The notes beneath the pieces were generated by a model. That model searched no databases. It was not told the origin of the DNA and worked only from the letters and a program-made list of their open reading frames with translations. Position numbers and translations under genes: made by a program. From NCBI RefSeq assembly GCF_020103725.1, contig NZ_JAHXBG010000020.1, positions 151,400 to 215,399 of the forward strand: a stretch of 64,000 nucleotides of DNA, given 5' to 3'. This document shows positions 38,692 to 47,735 of the stretch, in pieces (the stretch's first letter is position 1; every line of letters begins with the position of its first letter). Origin of the DNA: Hyalangium gracile. GTDB taxonomy: Bacteria; Myxococcota; Myxococcia; Myxococcales; Myxococcaceae.

Positions 38692-39792
38692 TTGGATTCG
38701 CCCAAGTTTGAGCTGTTGACGCAAGGGCTCGAAGAGGTCATCGAAGGACGCTCGGACGACGCGAGGAAGACGCTCGCTTCCCTCCGTGGCCGGTTGGACG
38801 TGGACGCCTTCCCGGAGGACATGCAGTACCTCATCTTCGCCGCGGCGCTGTCGCGGCGGCTGTTCGGAAACACCGCGGAGGAGTTCAACCTCTACCTGCG
38901 GCGCTACGAGCACGCGCAGATCAACCTCTTCTCGCTGCTGGCCTCGCGGCTGCCGCTGGTGCCCATGGCGGGCAGCATCGCCAACGAGCTCATCGCGGGG
39001 CTGGTGCGCGGGCAGGACACGTTCACGCTGCTGGACGTGGGCATCGGCACCGGGCGGCAGGAGGTGGCGCTGCTCAACTCGCTGGCGGCGGCCAACGCGC
39101 TGCCCCGGCAGCTCACCATCGTGGGGGTGGAGCCGGGCGAGGACTCGCTGCGCGTGGCGGAGGACTCGCTCACGGCGACGGCGCGAGGGCTGGGCGTGGG
39201 GCTGCGCTTCATCGGCATTCCCCGGACGGCCGAGACGCTGGGCGAGGAGCACTGGGCGCTGCTGAACGACCTGCCCGGGCCGCGCGTCGTCAACGCCGCC
39301 TTCGCCATGCACCACATCGCCTGGCGGCCGGAGGGGGAGGACCTGCGCGACGTCTTCTTCCGGCGGCTGCGCCAGTGGTCGCCCACCGGCGTGGTGCTGT
39401 GCGAGCCCAACTCCAACCACCACCGGGCGTCGGTGCGCGAGCGCTTCCACAACTGCTGGCGCCACTTCTACTTCACCTTCCAGCTGCTCGAGGAGCTGGA
39501 CATCCCCCGGCAGGAGAAGAACACCATCAAGGTGTTCTTCGCGCGCGAGGTGGATGACATCGTCTCCACGCTGGACGAGCAGCAGCGCAGCGAGCGGCAC
39601 GAGAACGTGAGCGCCTGGCTCGAGCGGCTGGCGCGCAGCGGCTTCCGGCTGGAGGAGGAGCTGTCGCGCCCGTGGGCGGCCACGCACCCGGCCATCAACA
39701 TCCGGCCCCAGCGCGGCTACGTGGGGCTGGAGTACCGGGAGGAGACGATCGTCGCCGTCATCTGCGCCACCGGAGCGCCCGGGAAGGCATGA
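38692..39792 (+). CDS. GRAS-domain-like methyltransferase-fold protein
   Basis: A 366-residue protein. TTG 38692 follows AAGGAG with six bases of spacing; TTG 38677 is the only longer alternative. The sequence matches the GRAS fold, known from plant regulators and a few bacteria, which is a Rossmann methyltransferase-like fold. LLDVGIGTGRQE (113-124) takes the place of the VHIID motif; VNAAFAMHHI (200-209), CEPNSNHHR (237-245), RFHNCWRHFYFTF and the C-terminal EEETI region follow in GRAS order. A glycine-rich loop like GIGTG suggests S-adenosylmethionine or another ligand can bind. It overlaps the CinA-type gene by four bases. Function in bacteria is unknown. Confidence 0.75.
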   Translation: MDSPKFELLTQGLEEVIEGRSDDARKTLASLRGRLDVDAFPEDMQYLIFAAALSRRLFGNTAEEFNLYLRRYEHAQINLFSLLASRLPLVPMAGSIANELIAGLVRGQDTFTLLDVGIGTGRQEVALLNSLAAANALPRQLTIVGVEPGEDSLRVAEDSLTATARGLGVGLRFIGIPRTAETLGEEHWALLNDLPGPRVVNAAFAMHHIAWRPEGEDLRDVFFRRLRQWSPTGVVLCEPNSNHHRASVRERFHNCWRHFYFTFQLLEELDIPRQEKNTIKVFFAREVDDIVSTLDEQQRSERHENVSAWLERLARSGFRLEEELSRPWAATHPAINIRPQRGYVGLEYREETIVAVICATGAPGKA

Positions 39793-40286
39793 GCCAGGCG
39801 CGGCTGGAGGAGCGGGCGCGCGCGGTGCTGGAGCGCTGCCGGGCCGCGGGCGCGCGGCTGGCCGTGGCGGAGGCGTGCACCGGGGGGCTCATCACCGCGA
39901 GCCTGACGGAGGTGCCGGGCGCGTCCGCCGTGCTGGAGCGCGGCCTGGTGCCCTACTCCAACGAGTCCAAGGAGGAGCTGCTCGGCGTGCCGCGCGAGCT
40001 GCTCGTGGCGCACGGGGCCGTCAGCGCCGAGGTGGTCCGCGCCATGGCCGAGGGGCTGCTGGCGCGCGCCCCGGTGAAGCTGGCCCTGGCCGAGACGGGC
40101 ATCGCGGGGCCGGGCGGAGGCACCCCCACCAAGCCCGTGGGGCTCGTCTTCCTGGCGCTGGCCCGGCCTGGGGCGCCCACGGTCGTCGAACGCCACGTTT
40201 TCCCGGGAGTTCGGGGGGAAATCCGTCAGGCCGCCTCGCTGCGGGGGCTGGAGCTGCTGCTCGAGCAGCTGGGTGCTGGATCCTGA
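39789..40286 (+). CDS. CinA C-terminal-domain nicotinamide-nucleotide amidohydrolase
   Basis: A 165-residue stand-alone CinA_C domain (PncC type), which hydrolyses nicotinamide mononucleotide to nicotinate mononucleotide in pyridine-nucleotide recycling. Family motifs are EACTGGLI, GLVPYSNESKEELLGV, GAVSAEVVRAMAEG and AETGIAGPGGGTPTKPVG. Length is normal. ATG 39789 overlaps the GRAS-like stop (ATGA), so the two are coupled. Whether the GRAS-like protein shares this metabolite is unknown. Confidence 0.92.
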   Translation: MSQARLEERARAVLERCRAAGARLAVAEACTGGLITASLTEVPGASAVLERGLVPYSNESKEELLGVPRELLVAHGAVSAEVVRAMAEGLLARAPVKLALAETGIAGPGGGTPTKPVGLVFLALARPGAPTVVERHVFPGVRGEIRQAASLRGLELLLEQLGAGS

Positions 40287-40319
40287 ACCGTCATGGCACC
40301 TACATTGGGAGCAGGTGTT

Positions 40320-40348
40320 TTGACAGGGGTAGAGATAAGATCCATACC
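40320..40348 (+). promoter_or_regulatory. possible sigma-70-type promoter before the STAS-like gene
   Basis: TTGACA at 40320-40325 is a perfect -35 match. Seventeen bases later, CATACC at 40343-40348 is a weak -10. The STAS-like start is at 40385. A nearby TGGCAC at 40294 has no correct -12 partner and is not proposed as a sigma-54 site. Confidence 0.3.
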
Positions 40349-40384
40349 CGAGCTATCAGCGGTCGAGGGCCGGGAGGAGCTGCG

Positions 40385-40780
40385 GTGTACCAGATCCAGA
40401 TCGACAAGACGAACGCCATCGTGGACTTCATCCTCGACGGCTACATCCGCGTGGACGAGATGCAGAAGTTCGTCGCCGAGCTGAAGAACGCGACGATGAG
40501 CCTCACGGGCCGCGACATCAAGATCAAGGCGGATGTGCGCACCTTCAAGCCCGCCTCTCCGGAGGCCGCGGAGATGATCCGGCAGGTGCAGGAGTTCGGG
40601 CTGCGCTCGGGCGTGAAGCGGGTGGCGGAGCTGGTGGAGAGTCAGATCGTCGCGCTGCAGCTCAACCGCGTGGCGCGCGAGAGCGGCACCGACAAGGTGC
40701 TGCGCCGCTTCTGGGAGGACTCGGCGGCGCGCCACTGGCTCATCCACGGGGACACCGCCGAGGAAGGCAGCACCCCGTAG
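40385..40780 (+). CDS. STAS/SpoIIAA-like domain protein
   Basis: A 131-residue protein starting at GTG 40385, which follows GGAGGAG with five bases of spacing. It has alternating strands and amphipathic helices of the STAS type (IVDFILDGYIRVDEMQKFVAELK, then IKIKADVRTFKPASPEAAEMIRQ and a central KRVAELVES strand-turn). The usual phosphorylated Ser of SpoIIAA is not obvious. Proteins of this size often act as small regulators or scaffold parts. The family is assigned by shape only, so this is tentative. It is 98 bases after the CinA-type gene. Confidence 0.6.
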   Translation: MYQIQIDKTNAIVDFILDGYIRVDEMQKFVAELKNATMSLTGRDIKIKADVRTFKPASPEAAEMIRQVQEFGLRSGVKRVAELVESQIVALQLNRVARESGTDKVLRRFWEDSAARHWLIHGDTAEEGSTP

Positions 40781-40810
40781 GCCCCCGGAGGCGCTGGCAC
40801 GCCTGGCGCC

Positions 40811-41443
40811 TCAGGTGGGAGCGAGCCCGACCGCGAGCAGCGCCGCGAGCGCGCCGTACATGGGCACGTTGAGCGTGAAGGTGAGCCGGTTGATGCGGCG
40901 GAAGCGCGCCTGCTCCTCGTCGGCGAACCAGACGCCCTCCTCTCCGGTGGTGGCACCCTCCACCGCGTGGAAGAAGAGGGCCGCGTAGATGATCTCGATG
41001 ACGAGGCTGACGAGCACCAGCCCCACGAGCGCCAGCGCCCAGCCATCCGAGCCCGTGAGCGGCCCCGTCCAGTGCGCGTGGTGCCAGCCCAGCGCGCCGA
41101 GCACCAGGGCGATGCACAGCACGTCATGGCCGATGCCGTAGGGCGGGCGCCAGTTCCTGGACACGTAGAGCATGTACATCTCCGCCGCGCCCCGTATCCA
41201 CATGGAGGCGCCGAACAGGCCGAGCACCGCGCGCGCCGCGGGCGCCAGCGCCGGATCCATCGCCACCGCGGGGCAGACGATGAACCAGAAGTAGACGGCG
41301 TAGAAGAGCCAGGCCACCTTGGGCGGTGAGATGCGGCCGCCGCGCGTGCCCTGGCGGTTCTGGCGCTTCTGGAAGAGCCAGCCGAGCAGCACGAAGACGC
41401 CCAGCAGGAGGAGCAGCGCGGCGCGGGTGAGCGGGGAGAGCAT
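40811..41443 (-). CDS. multi-pass membrane protein in the desaturase operon
   Basis: A 210-residue protein with about five hydrophobic helices. ATG 41443 directly abuts the desaturase stop (TGAATG), so it is co-translated with it. There is a His-rich stretch WHHAHW (about 122-127) and the aromatic pair WRPPYGIGHD, which could bind metal or a haem, but no known family is recognised. The link to the desaturase suggests a partner in lipid modification or electron delivery; that is inference from operon position. Confidence 0.7.
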   Translation of the reverse strand: MLSPLTRAALLLLLGVFVLLGWLFQKRQNRQGTRGGRISPPKVAWLFYAVYFWFIVCPAVAMDPALAPAARAVLGLFGASMWIRGAAEMYMLYVSRNWRPPYGIGHDVLCIALVLGALGWHHAHWTGPLTGSDGWALALVGLVLVSLVIEIIYAALFFHAVEGATTGEEGVWFADEEQARFRRINRLTFTLNVPMYGALAALLAVGLAPT

Positions 41444-42382
41444 TCAGGGGCGGCGAGGGCGAGGGTAGTGCTCGGGGTAGTGCTCGAGGTACCACGCGCG
41501 CAGCCGGGGCAGGTGCTGCGTGGCCACCTGGGGGTGCAGGTGGTGGACGATGTGGCAGCCCACGTTGCGCGGCGCCAGCAGCAGCCGGCCGACCCAGCCC
41601 AGCCCGTGGTCGCTCGTGGAGGCGAGGATGCCCTGGAGGGTGTTGCCCTGGTGGCGCGCGGGGGTGTGCTCGGCCAGCAGCCGGTACGCCGAGGCGGCCG
41701 AGGCGCCCATCAGCGGCAGCAGGTACCCGAGGCCCACGGCATGGGGCCAGCGCCAGGCCAGCGCGAGCACGCCCAGGTGGAAGAGCACCTGCGCGAGCTC
41801 GGCGCGGGCGCAGGCGAGCACCTCCGGGCTGCGGGTGAGGTCCTCGCCGGAGCGATCCATGAGGAAGAGGCGGCCATAGAGGTTGCGCAGCGGGGGCACG
41901 GCCCAGGCGAGCGCGCCCACGGGGCCGCGCACCACCCAGAAGGGCACCACGGGGATGAGCTGGAGCCACAGCAGGGCGGCGCGCCACCACGGCCCGGGCG
42001 GGGGCTTGTGGTAGCCGTCCAGCTCGGTGCCCTCGTGCCGGTGGTGGCGCAGGTGGTGGTAGCGCATGGCGTTCCACGTGGAGGCGATGGGGTAGCCCGC
42101 GAGGCACTCCAGCAGCCAGAGCTCGGCGCCCTTGTGGCGCACGGACAGGTGCACCGCGTCATGGAGGATGACGCCCAGTGCATGCAGCCGGCCGGCGATG
42201 AGCAGCACGAAGAGCGGCGCCGCGAGCGGGAGCGCGTGCAGGCCCACCTGGCACAGGGCGATGAGCGCCCACTCGGTGACGGCCATGCGCAGCAGCTGGG
42301 GCACGCGGGCCTGGCCCAGCAGCTCGCGAGGCACCACGGCGCGGGGCGGCAAGGGCGTGAGGGCGGTGGAGGGAGCGCTCAT
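41444..42382 (-). CDS. fatty acid desaturase family protein
   Basis: A 312-residue membrane enzyme of the acyl-lipid desaturase/hydroxylase family that inserts a double bond or hydroxyl using a di-iron centre. The three histidine boxes are HDAVH, HHLRHHRHE and, near the C-terminus, HIVHHLHP. Two pairs of membrane helices lie between them. The family normally needs a ferredoxin or cytochrome electron donor, none of which is encoded here as a soluble protein. ATG 42382 is the start after a short poorly conserved lead. It is divergent from 42478, which has an RnfD-like electron-transport domain. Confidence 0.88.
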   Translation of the reverse strand: MSAPSTALTPLPPRAVVPRELLGQARVPQLLRMAVTEWALIALCQVGLHALPLAAPLFVLLIAGRLHALGVILHDAVHLSVRHKGAELWLLECLAGYPIASTWNAMRYHHLRHHRHEGTELDGYHKPPPGPWWRAALLWLQLIPVVPFWVVRGPVGALAWAVPPLRNLYGRLFLMDRSGEDLTRSPEVLACARAELAQVLFHLGVLALAWRWPHAVGLGYLLPLMGASAASAYRLLAEHTPARHQGNTLQGILASTSDHGLGWVGRLLLAPRNVGCHIVHHLHPQVATQHLPRLRAWYLEHYPEHYPRPRRP

Positions 42383-42477
42383 GGCGGGGGCCTCACCGGT
42401 GAAGCTGGCGGCCAGGCCTTGTGGCAAGTCTACCCCATGGCTGGACAGGGCGCGGCCTGCCGGGGCACGCTCCGCGC

Positions 42478-45291
42478 ATGCTCCCACCGACGCGCGTCGA
42501 GCGCTGGGGCTGGACCTGGCCCCGCTGGACCGACCCGCGCCTGCCGTTCGCGGGCCTGCTGACGCTCTATGGCGTGCTGGGCTTCTCCTTCTTCGGCTTC
42601 AACCGCAGCCCGGCGCAGATGGCGACCATCGTCGTCACCGGCAGCGTGCTGGACGCGGCGCTCGGCTGGCTGCTGCGCCGCGAGAAGGTGGTGCCGCTGA
42701 GCGGGTACATCTCCTGCTGCTCGCTGGCGCTGCTGCTCAACTACTCGCACCACAGCTGGCTGCTGCTGCTGCCGGTGTGGCTGGCCATCGGCTCCAAGTA
42801 CGTGCTGACCTTCGAGGGGCGGCACTTCTTCAATCCGTCGATGTTCGGCGTGGCCACCTCGCTCCTGCTGTCGCGCGAGCTCATCACCGCGGCGCCCGCC
42901 TACCAGTGGGCCAACGGCGCGGTGGCCATGTCGGCCTTCATCGTGATGGCCGCGCTGGTGCTCTTCCTCTTCCGGGTGGGGCGCGGCTGGCTGGTGGTGA
43001 GCTTCCTGCTCCTCTACGCGGCGCAGACGGGGCTGCGGGCGTATGTCATGAGGCACCACCTGCCGCCCGAGGTGCTCTTCCTCGGCACGCTGGGGGCGCC
43101 CTCCTTCTTCATCTTCGTCTTCTACATGCTGACGGATCCGGCGACTTCACCACCGACGCGCCGGGCGCAGGTGCTGCTGGCGCTGGCCATCACGGTGGTG
43201 GATCTGCTGCTGCACTTCAAGGAGAGCGTCTACACCTTCTTCTACGCCGCGCTCACGTGCGCCACCGCCCGCTTCCTGTTCCTCCACGCGCGAGCCTGCT
43301 GGCGGCGCGGCCCGCGTGCGTACCTGGGCGGCCTCCTCTCTCCGGGCCCGCTCGAGCGCGTGGGCGTGGTGGGCGGGCTGGGAGCGGCCATGGCCGGAGC
43401 GTACTTCGGCGTGGTGGCACCCTCCGTGGAGGCGCACCCGGTGAACTTCCGCATGGAGCGGATGGAGGCTGCGCGCACGGGGCTGGGCTCGGAGATGGGG
43501 GACGTGCTGACGCGGGTGGATCCGCGCGTGGCCCACATCTCCAAGTGGGTGCTGAGCGTGGGCGACGCGGTGGCGACGGGGGACTTCGATGGGGACGGGC
43601 TGCTGGACCTCTACCTGTCCCACCCGCTCAAGAAGGACGAGTACCGCGCCGCGCTCTACCGCAACCTGGGGGACTTCCGCTTCGAGCGGGTGAAGGTGCC
43701 CGCGCTGGAGCGCTTCTCCACGAGTTACGCCGAGGAGGGGCTGCCCGGCACCGCCGCCTTCGTGGACTACGACGGGGATGGGGACCAGGACCTGGCCATC
43801 GGCGTGGCGTTCGGGCCGTCTCGGCTGCTGCGCAACCTGCGGAGCGAGACGGGGCGGCCGGACTTCGAGGACGTCACCCAGGCGGCGGGCATCGCGGACC
43901 ACTCGGTGAGCCTGGGCCTCACCTTCTTCGACCATGACAGGGACGGGCGGTTGGACCTGCTCGTCACCAACGCGCTCACCACGCACCTGCCGGACTACGC
44001 GAAGCCGACTCCGCTCAACCTCTTCCGCCTGCCCGCGCCCGAGTACCCGGGTGACAGGCGCATGTTCCGCTTCATGCACGACGGCTGGCACCAGGCGGAC
44101 AACGGGGGCCTCAACCGCCTCTACCGCGCGCGGGGCGATGGCACCTTCGAGCCGCTGGACATGCAGGCGATGGGGATGCCGGAGACGCGCTGGTCGCTGG
44201 CCACCAGCACCGTGGACCTCAACCACGACGGGTGGACGGACCTCTACATCGCCAACGACTTCGGGCCGGACGAGGTGTACCTGAACGAGGAGGGGCGGCG
44301 CTTCCGCCGCATCGTGGGCCGGCGCTTCGGGGAGATCGGCAAGGACACGTACAAGGGGATGAACGCCTCGGTGGCGGACTTCGACCGGAACGGCTTCCTG
44401 GATGTGTACGTCTCCAACGTGCACCACTCGCTCCAGGCCGAGGGCAGCCTGCTGTGGATGGTGGGGCCGGGGGCGGATCCGTTCCTGCCCGAGTTCAAGG
44501 ACGAGGCGACCTTCCGCGGCGCGCTCAACGAGCGGCGCTTCGGCTGGGGCGCGGCGGCGGGAGACCTGGACAACGACGGGTGGCCGGACATCGTCCAGAC
44601 CAACGGCATGGTGGATGACCGGCTGGACAGGCTGCTGGCGGACGGGGAGCGCAAGGACTACTGGTACATCAACCACAAGCTGATGCAGTCCGGGCCGGAG
44701 GTGCACACCTACGCGGACCAGTGGGGCGACATCCGCGGGCGCACCATCTACCCGAACGAGGCGAGGCGCGCGTACCTCAACCTGGGGGACGCCAAGCCCG
44801 GGCACTTCGTGGACGTGGCGCGCGAGCTGGGCGTGGACGACCCGGACAACTCGCGCGGCGTGCTGATGGCGGACCTGGACAACGACGGGGACCAGGACCT
44901 GGTCGTCACCAACCAGCACGGGCCGGCCTCGGTGTACCGCAACACGCTGCGCGCCGTGGGAGGAGCGGTGCCCGAGGGCTCGCACTTCGTGGGGCTCACG
45001 CTGGTGGGGGATGGCCACCGCACGCACTCGACGGCGGTGGGCACGCGCGTGGTGCTCTCCTATGAGGAGGGCGGCCGCAAGGTGGAGCAGGTGCGGGAGG
45101 TGGGGCTGATGGGAGGCTTCTCGGCGTCGGCGGATCCGCGCCTGCACTTCGGGCTGGGGCGGCACGCGGGCCCGGTGACGGCCATCATCCACTGGTACGG
45201 CGGAGAGGTGCAGACGGTGCGGCTCGAGCCCGATCGCTACCACGAGGTCCGCCAGCCGCCGGGCAGCACGGCGCTGCAGGGGAGGAGATAG
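42478..45291 (+). CDS. RnfD/NqrB-like membrane domain fused to FG-GAP/ASPIC repeats
   Basis: A 937-residue protein. About residues 20-290 form eight or nine hydrophobic helices resembling the NQR2/RnfD/RnfE membrane family, with GRHFFNPSMFGVATSL and a MLTDPATSP segment. The rest (about 340-840) carries seven calcium-binding FG-GAP-type motifs (DFDGDG, DYDGDGD, DHDRDG, DLNHDG, DFDRNG, DLDNDG, DLDNDGD) of a beta propeller, ending in an ASPIC/UnbV domain (about 855-925). The fusion is unusual. ATG 42478; the next start follows after three bases, so it heads a four-gene operon. Confidence 0.82.
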   Translation: MLPPTRVERWGWTWPRWTDPRLPFAGLLTLYGVLGFSFFGFNRSPAQMATIVVTGSVLDAALGWLLRREKVVPLSGYISCCSLALLLNYSHHSWLLLLPVWLAIGSKYVLTFEGRHFFNPSMFGVATSLLLSRELITAAPAYQWANGAVAMSAFIVMAALVLFLFRVGRGWLVVSFLLLYAAQTGLRAYVMRHHLPPEVLFLGTLGAPSFFIFVFYMLTDPATSPPTRRAQVLLALAITVVDLLLHFKESVYTFFYAALTCATARFLFLHARACWRRGPRAYLGGLLSPGPLERVGVVGGLGAAMAGAYFGVVAPSVEAHPVNFRMERMEAARTGLGSEMGDVLTRVDPRVAHISKWVLSVGDAVATGDFDGDGLLDLYLSHPLKKDEYRAALYRNLGDFRFERVKVPALERFSTSYAEEGLPGTAAFVDYDGDGDQDLAIGVAFGPSRLLRNLRSETGRPDFEDVTQAAGIADHSVSLGLTFFDHDRDGRLDLLVTNALTTHLPDYAKPTPLNLFRLPAPEYPGDRRMFRFMHDGWHQADNGGLNRLYRARGDGTFEPLDMQAMGMPETRWSLATSTVDLNHDGWTDLYIANDFGPDEVYLNEEGRRFRRIVGRRFGEIGKDTYKGMNASVADFDRNGFLDVYVSNVHHSLQAEGSLLWMVGPGADPFLPEFKDEATFRGALNERRFGWGAAAGDLDNDGWPDIVQTNGMVDDRLDRLLADGERKDYWYINHKLMQSGPEVHTYADQWGDIRGRTIYPNEARRAYLNLGDAKPGHFVDVARELGVDDPDNSRGVLMADLDNDGDQDLVVTNQHGPASVYRNTLRAVGGAVPEGSHFVGLTLVGDGHRTHSTAVGTRVVLSYEEGGRKVEQVREVGLMGGFSASADPRLHFGLGRHAGPVTAIIHWYGGEVQTVRLEPDRYHEVRQPPGSTALQGRR

Positions 45292-45294
45292 GAC

Positions 45295-46068
45295 ATGTTG
45301 TCGGCCCTGAAGGGGGCCATCGCGCGGCGCGAGGAGCTCACCGAGCACCAGCGTGCGCAGATGCTCGCCCTGATGCAGCTCTGCTACGCGGGTGTCTCCG
45401 CGGAGCGCTTCGCGAAGGACCTGGAGGAGAAGCAGTACGTCATCCTCCTGTCCCTGCGGCGCACGGGAGAGCTGGTGGGATTCAGCACCCTGCGCGTCGC
45501 GGAGGACCGCATGGGGGGGAAGGCCGTGGAGCTCGTGTTCTCGGGGGACACGGTCATCCACCCGGACCACTGGGGACAGAAGGAGCTGCAGGTCCAGTTC
45601 GCGCGCTTCACGGCGTGGCGGAGGCTGCGCCGGCCGCTGCGCCCGCTGCTGTGGTTGCTGCTGAGCGGCGGATACAAGACGTACCTGCTGTCCGTGAACA
45701 ACTTCCCGCGCACCATCCCGCGCCATGACTGGGAGGCGCCCCAGGAGCGCGTCACCTTCATGCGGCAGCTGGCCTCTCGATGGTTCGGAGAACAGTACGA
45801 CGCCGAGCGGGGCGTCCTGCGCTTCGCCCAGCAGCACTACCGGGTGCGGGATGGGGTGGCGCCCATCGATCGCGCGGCCGCCGCGCATCCGCACATCGCG
45901 TTCTTCGCCTCGCGCAATCCGGGACATGTGGATGGCGAGGAGCTGGTGTGCCTCACGGAGGTCCGCCTGAGGGACCTGGCCCGCTCGGTGGGGTGGATTC
46001 TCGTCAAGCAGGTGATGGGCGTGACGCGGCGTGGACTGAGGCTGATCGGGGTGCGGGCGCGGGCATGA
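45295..46068 (+). CDS. GNAT-like acyltransferase family protein
   Basis: A 257-residue protein with the outline of a GNAT fold: a first helix pair, strand GELVGFSTLRV, then the strand-loop VELVFSGDTVIHPDHWGQKELQ that resembles the acyl-CoA-binding loop, followed by a helix. A hydrophobic segment (LLWLLLSGGYKTYLLSV) lies in the second half. The closest analogy is to N-acyl transfer enzymes, but the motif is not strict. It starts three bases after the FG-GAP gene and overlaps the GH3 gene by four bases, so it works with them. Confidence 0.62.
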   Translation: MLSALKGAIARREELTEHQRAQMLALMQLCYAGVSAERFAKDLEEKQYVILLSLRRTGELVGFSTLRVAEDRMGGKAVELVFSGDTVIHPDHWGQKELQVQFARFTAWRRLRRPLRPLLWLLLSGGYKTYLLSVNNFPRTIPRHDWEAPQERVTFMRQLASRWFGEQYDAERGVLRFAQQHYRVRDGVAPIDRAAAAHPHIAFFASRNPGHVDGEELVCLTEVRLRDLARSVGWILVKQVMGVTRRGLRLIGVRARA

Positions 46069-47735
46069 GCGCCGTCGTCCCATCCGCGCTGCTGCTCGGA
46101 GGGCTGCGAGCGGCCATGGCTCCATCGGCGCTGCGCTTCTTCCGCGCGCTGGGGCGGCCGGAGGCGGCGCAGGCGGAGTGTCTCGGGCGGGTGCTGCGAG
46201 CCGTGGCGGGCAGTCAGCAGGCCGCGCGCATCCCGGGCTTCGAGCGGATCTCCCGGCCGGGAGAGTTCCAGGACGCAGTGCCCGTGTCCACGCCGGACTC
46301 GGTGGTGGCGGACGTGGAGCGCATCGCGGCGGGCGAGCCGCGAGTGCTGACGGCGGCGCCGGTGGTCCGGTTCGAGCCGTCCGGAGGCTCTTCGGGGGCA
46401 TCGAAGCGGGTGCCTGTCACCCGCGCGTTGCTGGACGAGTTCCACCGCGCGCTGGCGCCCATGCTCTTCGAATTGCTCCACCGCAGACCGGCGCTCCGTG
46501 AGGGCCCGAGCTACTGGTCCATCTCGCCCATCGGGAGGAAGCGAGGGCGGACGCCGGGCGGAGTGCCGGTGGGGAGCCTGGAGGACAGCGCGTACTTCCC
46601 GCGATTCCTCCAGCCGCTGCTCACCCGGGTGTTCGCCGTGCCGGGCGACGTGGCGCGGATGCCCGAGGTGGAGAGCTGCCGCTACGTCACGCTGTGGTTC
46701 CTCGTGGCCTGCGAGGACCTGGCGCTGATCAGCGTGTGGAACCCGAGCTTCCTCACGCTCCTCATGGACGCGCTGGAGGTGCATGGAGAGCGGCTGGCGG
46801 AGGACCTGGAGCGAGGGACGTGCCGGCCTCCCAGCAGCGCGCCCGAGGCGGAGGTCCGAGCCGTCCTCTCTCGGATGCGCTTCACGCCTCGGCCGGAGCG
46901 GGCCCGGGTGCTGCACCAGGCCCTGAAGGATGGGCTGAGCGGAAGGGCGCTCTGGCCACGGCTCGCGCTGCTCAGCATGTGGACCGATGCCCAGGCCGCC
47001 CATGCCGTGGGGCCCGCGCGCCGCCGGTTCGAGGGAGTGGAAGTCCAAGGCAAGGGGCTGCTGGCCACCGAGGGTGTCGTCACCCTGCCGATGTTCGACG
47101 CACCGGCTCCCGTGCTCGCCGTGCGCAGCCACTTCTACGAGTTCGCCGACCCGGAGCGTCCGGAGGCGCGCCCGCGGCTCGCCCATGAGCTCGAGCAGGG
47201 CCGCGAGTACGTCGTCCTCCTGTCCACGTCCGGGGGACTGCTGCGCTACCGGCTGGGAGACCTCGTGCGAGTGGAGGGCTTCCTGGGCGCGACACCCTGT
47301 CTGCGCTTCCTGGGTCGCGCCGATGCCGTGAGCGATCTAGTGGGAGAGAAGCTCGCCGCGACCCGGGTCACCGCGGTGCTGGATGCCGCGCTCCCTCCTC
47401 TGTTCGGAGGCACGCGGCCTCGCTTCGTCATGCTCGCGCCGGAGTGGGAGACGCCGCCCGCCTATCGCCTCTTCCTGGAGACGGAAGCACCGGACGACCA
47501 GCTCGCCCGGGCCGCGGAGGCCATCGAGCAGGCGCTGCGCGAAGGCTTCCATTACCGCTACGCGCGGGAGCTGGGACAGCTGGGGCCGGTGCGAGCCGTG
47601 CGCGTCTCCCACGGAGCCCGACACTACGAGGCGCGCTGCATCGCCCTGGGCCAGCGCGCCGGAGACATCAAGCCCACGGACCTGCACCGCCAGCCGGGCT
47701 GGACCGCGCACTTCGCTTCTGGAGGCACCTCGTGA
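46065..47735 (+). CDS. GH3-family acyl-adenylating (amide synthetase-like) enzyme
   Basis: A 556-residue adenylate-forming enzyme of the GH3 family, best known from plants, where it joins amino acids to hormone acids through an acyl-AMP. Visible motifs: phosphate loop SGGSSGASKRVP, the VSTP-containing N-terminal block, YRLGDLVRVEGF, and FLGRADAVSDLVGEKL (the hinge and GEKL motif). Bacterial members are few and mostly uncharacterised. ATG 46065 overlaps the GNAT-like gene (ATGA); its stop overlaps the Rieske oxygenase start. The acid and amine substrates are unknown. Confidence 0.88.
   Translation: MSAVVPSALLLGGLRAAMAPSALRFFRALGRPEAAQAECLGRVLRAVAGSQQAARIPGFERISRPGEFQDAVPVSTPDSVVADVERIAAGEPRVLTAAPVVRFEPSGGSSGASKRVPVTRALLDEFHRALAPMLFELLHRRPALREGPSYWSISPIGRKRGRTPGGVPVGSLEDSAYFPRFLQPLLTRVFAVPGDVARMPEVESCRYVTLWFLVACEDLALISVWNPSFLTLLMDALEVHGERLAEDLERGTCRPPSSAPEAEVRAVLSRMRFTPRPERARVLHQALKDGLSGRALWPRLALLSMWTDAQAAHAVGPARRRFEGVEVQGKGLLATEGVVTLPMFDAPAPVLAVRSHFYEFADPERPEARPRLAHELEQGREYVVLLSTSGGLLRYRLGDLVRVEGFLGATPCLRFLGRADAVSDLVGEKLAATRVTAVLDAALPPLFGGTRPRFVMLAPEWETPPAYRLFLETEAPDDQLARAAEAIEQALREGFHYRYARELGQLGPVRAVRVSHGARHYEARCIALGQRAGDIKPTDLHRQPGWTAHFASGGTS

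Noticed and set aside
40294..40309. TGGCAC-N5-TTGG, possible sigma-54 site
   Set aside because: The essential GC of the -12 element is GG here.
43147..46401. A 1084-codon open frame on the minus strand
   Set aside because: It is the mirror of the FG-GAP fusion, GNAT-like and GH3 genes, and is rich in His, Arg, Pro and Val from reversed codons.
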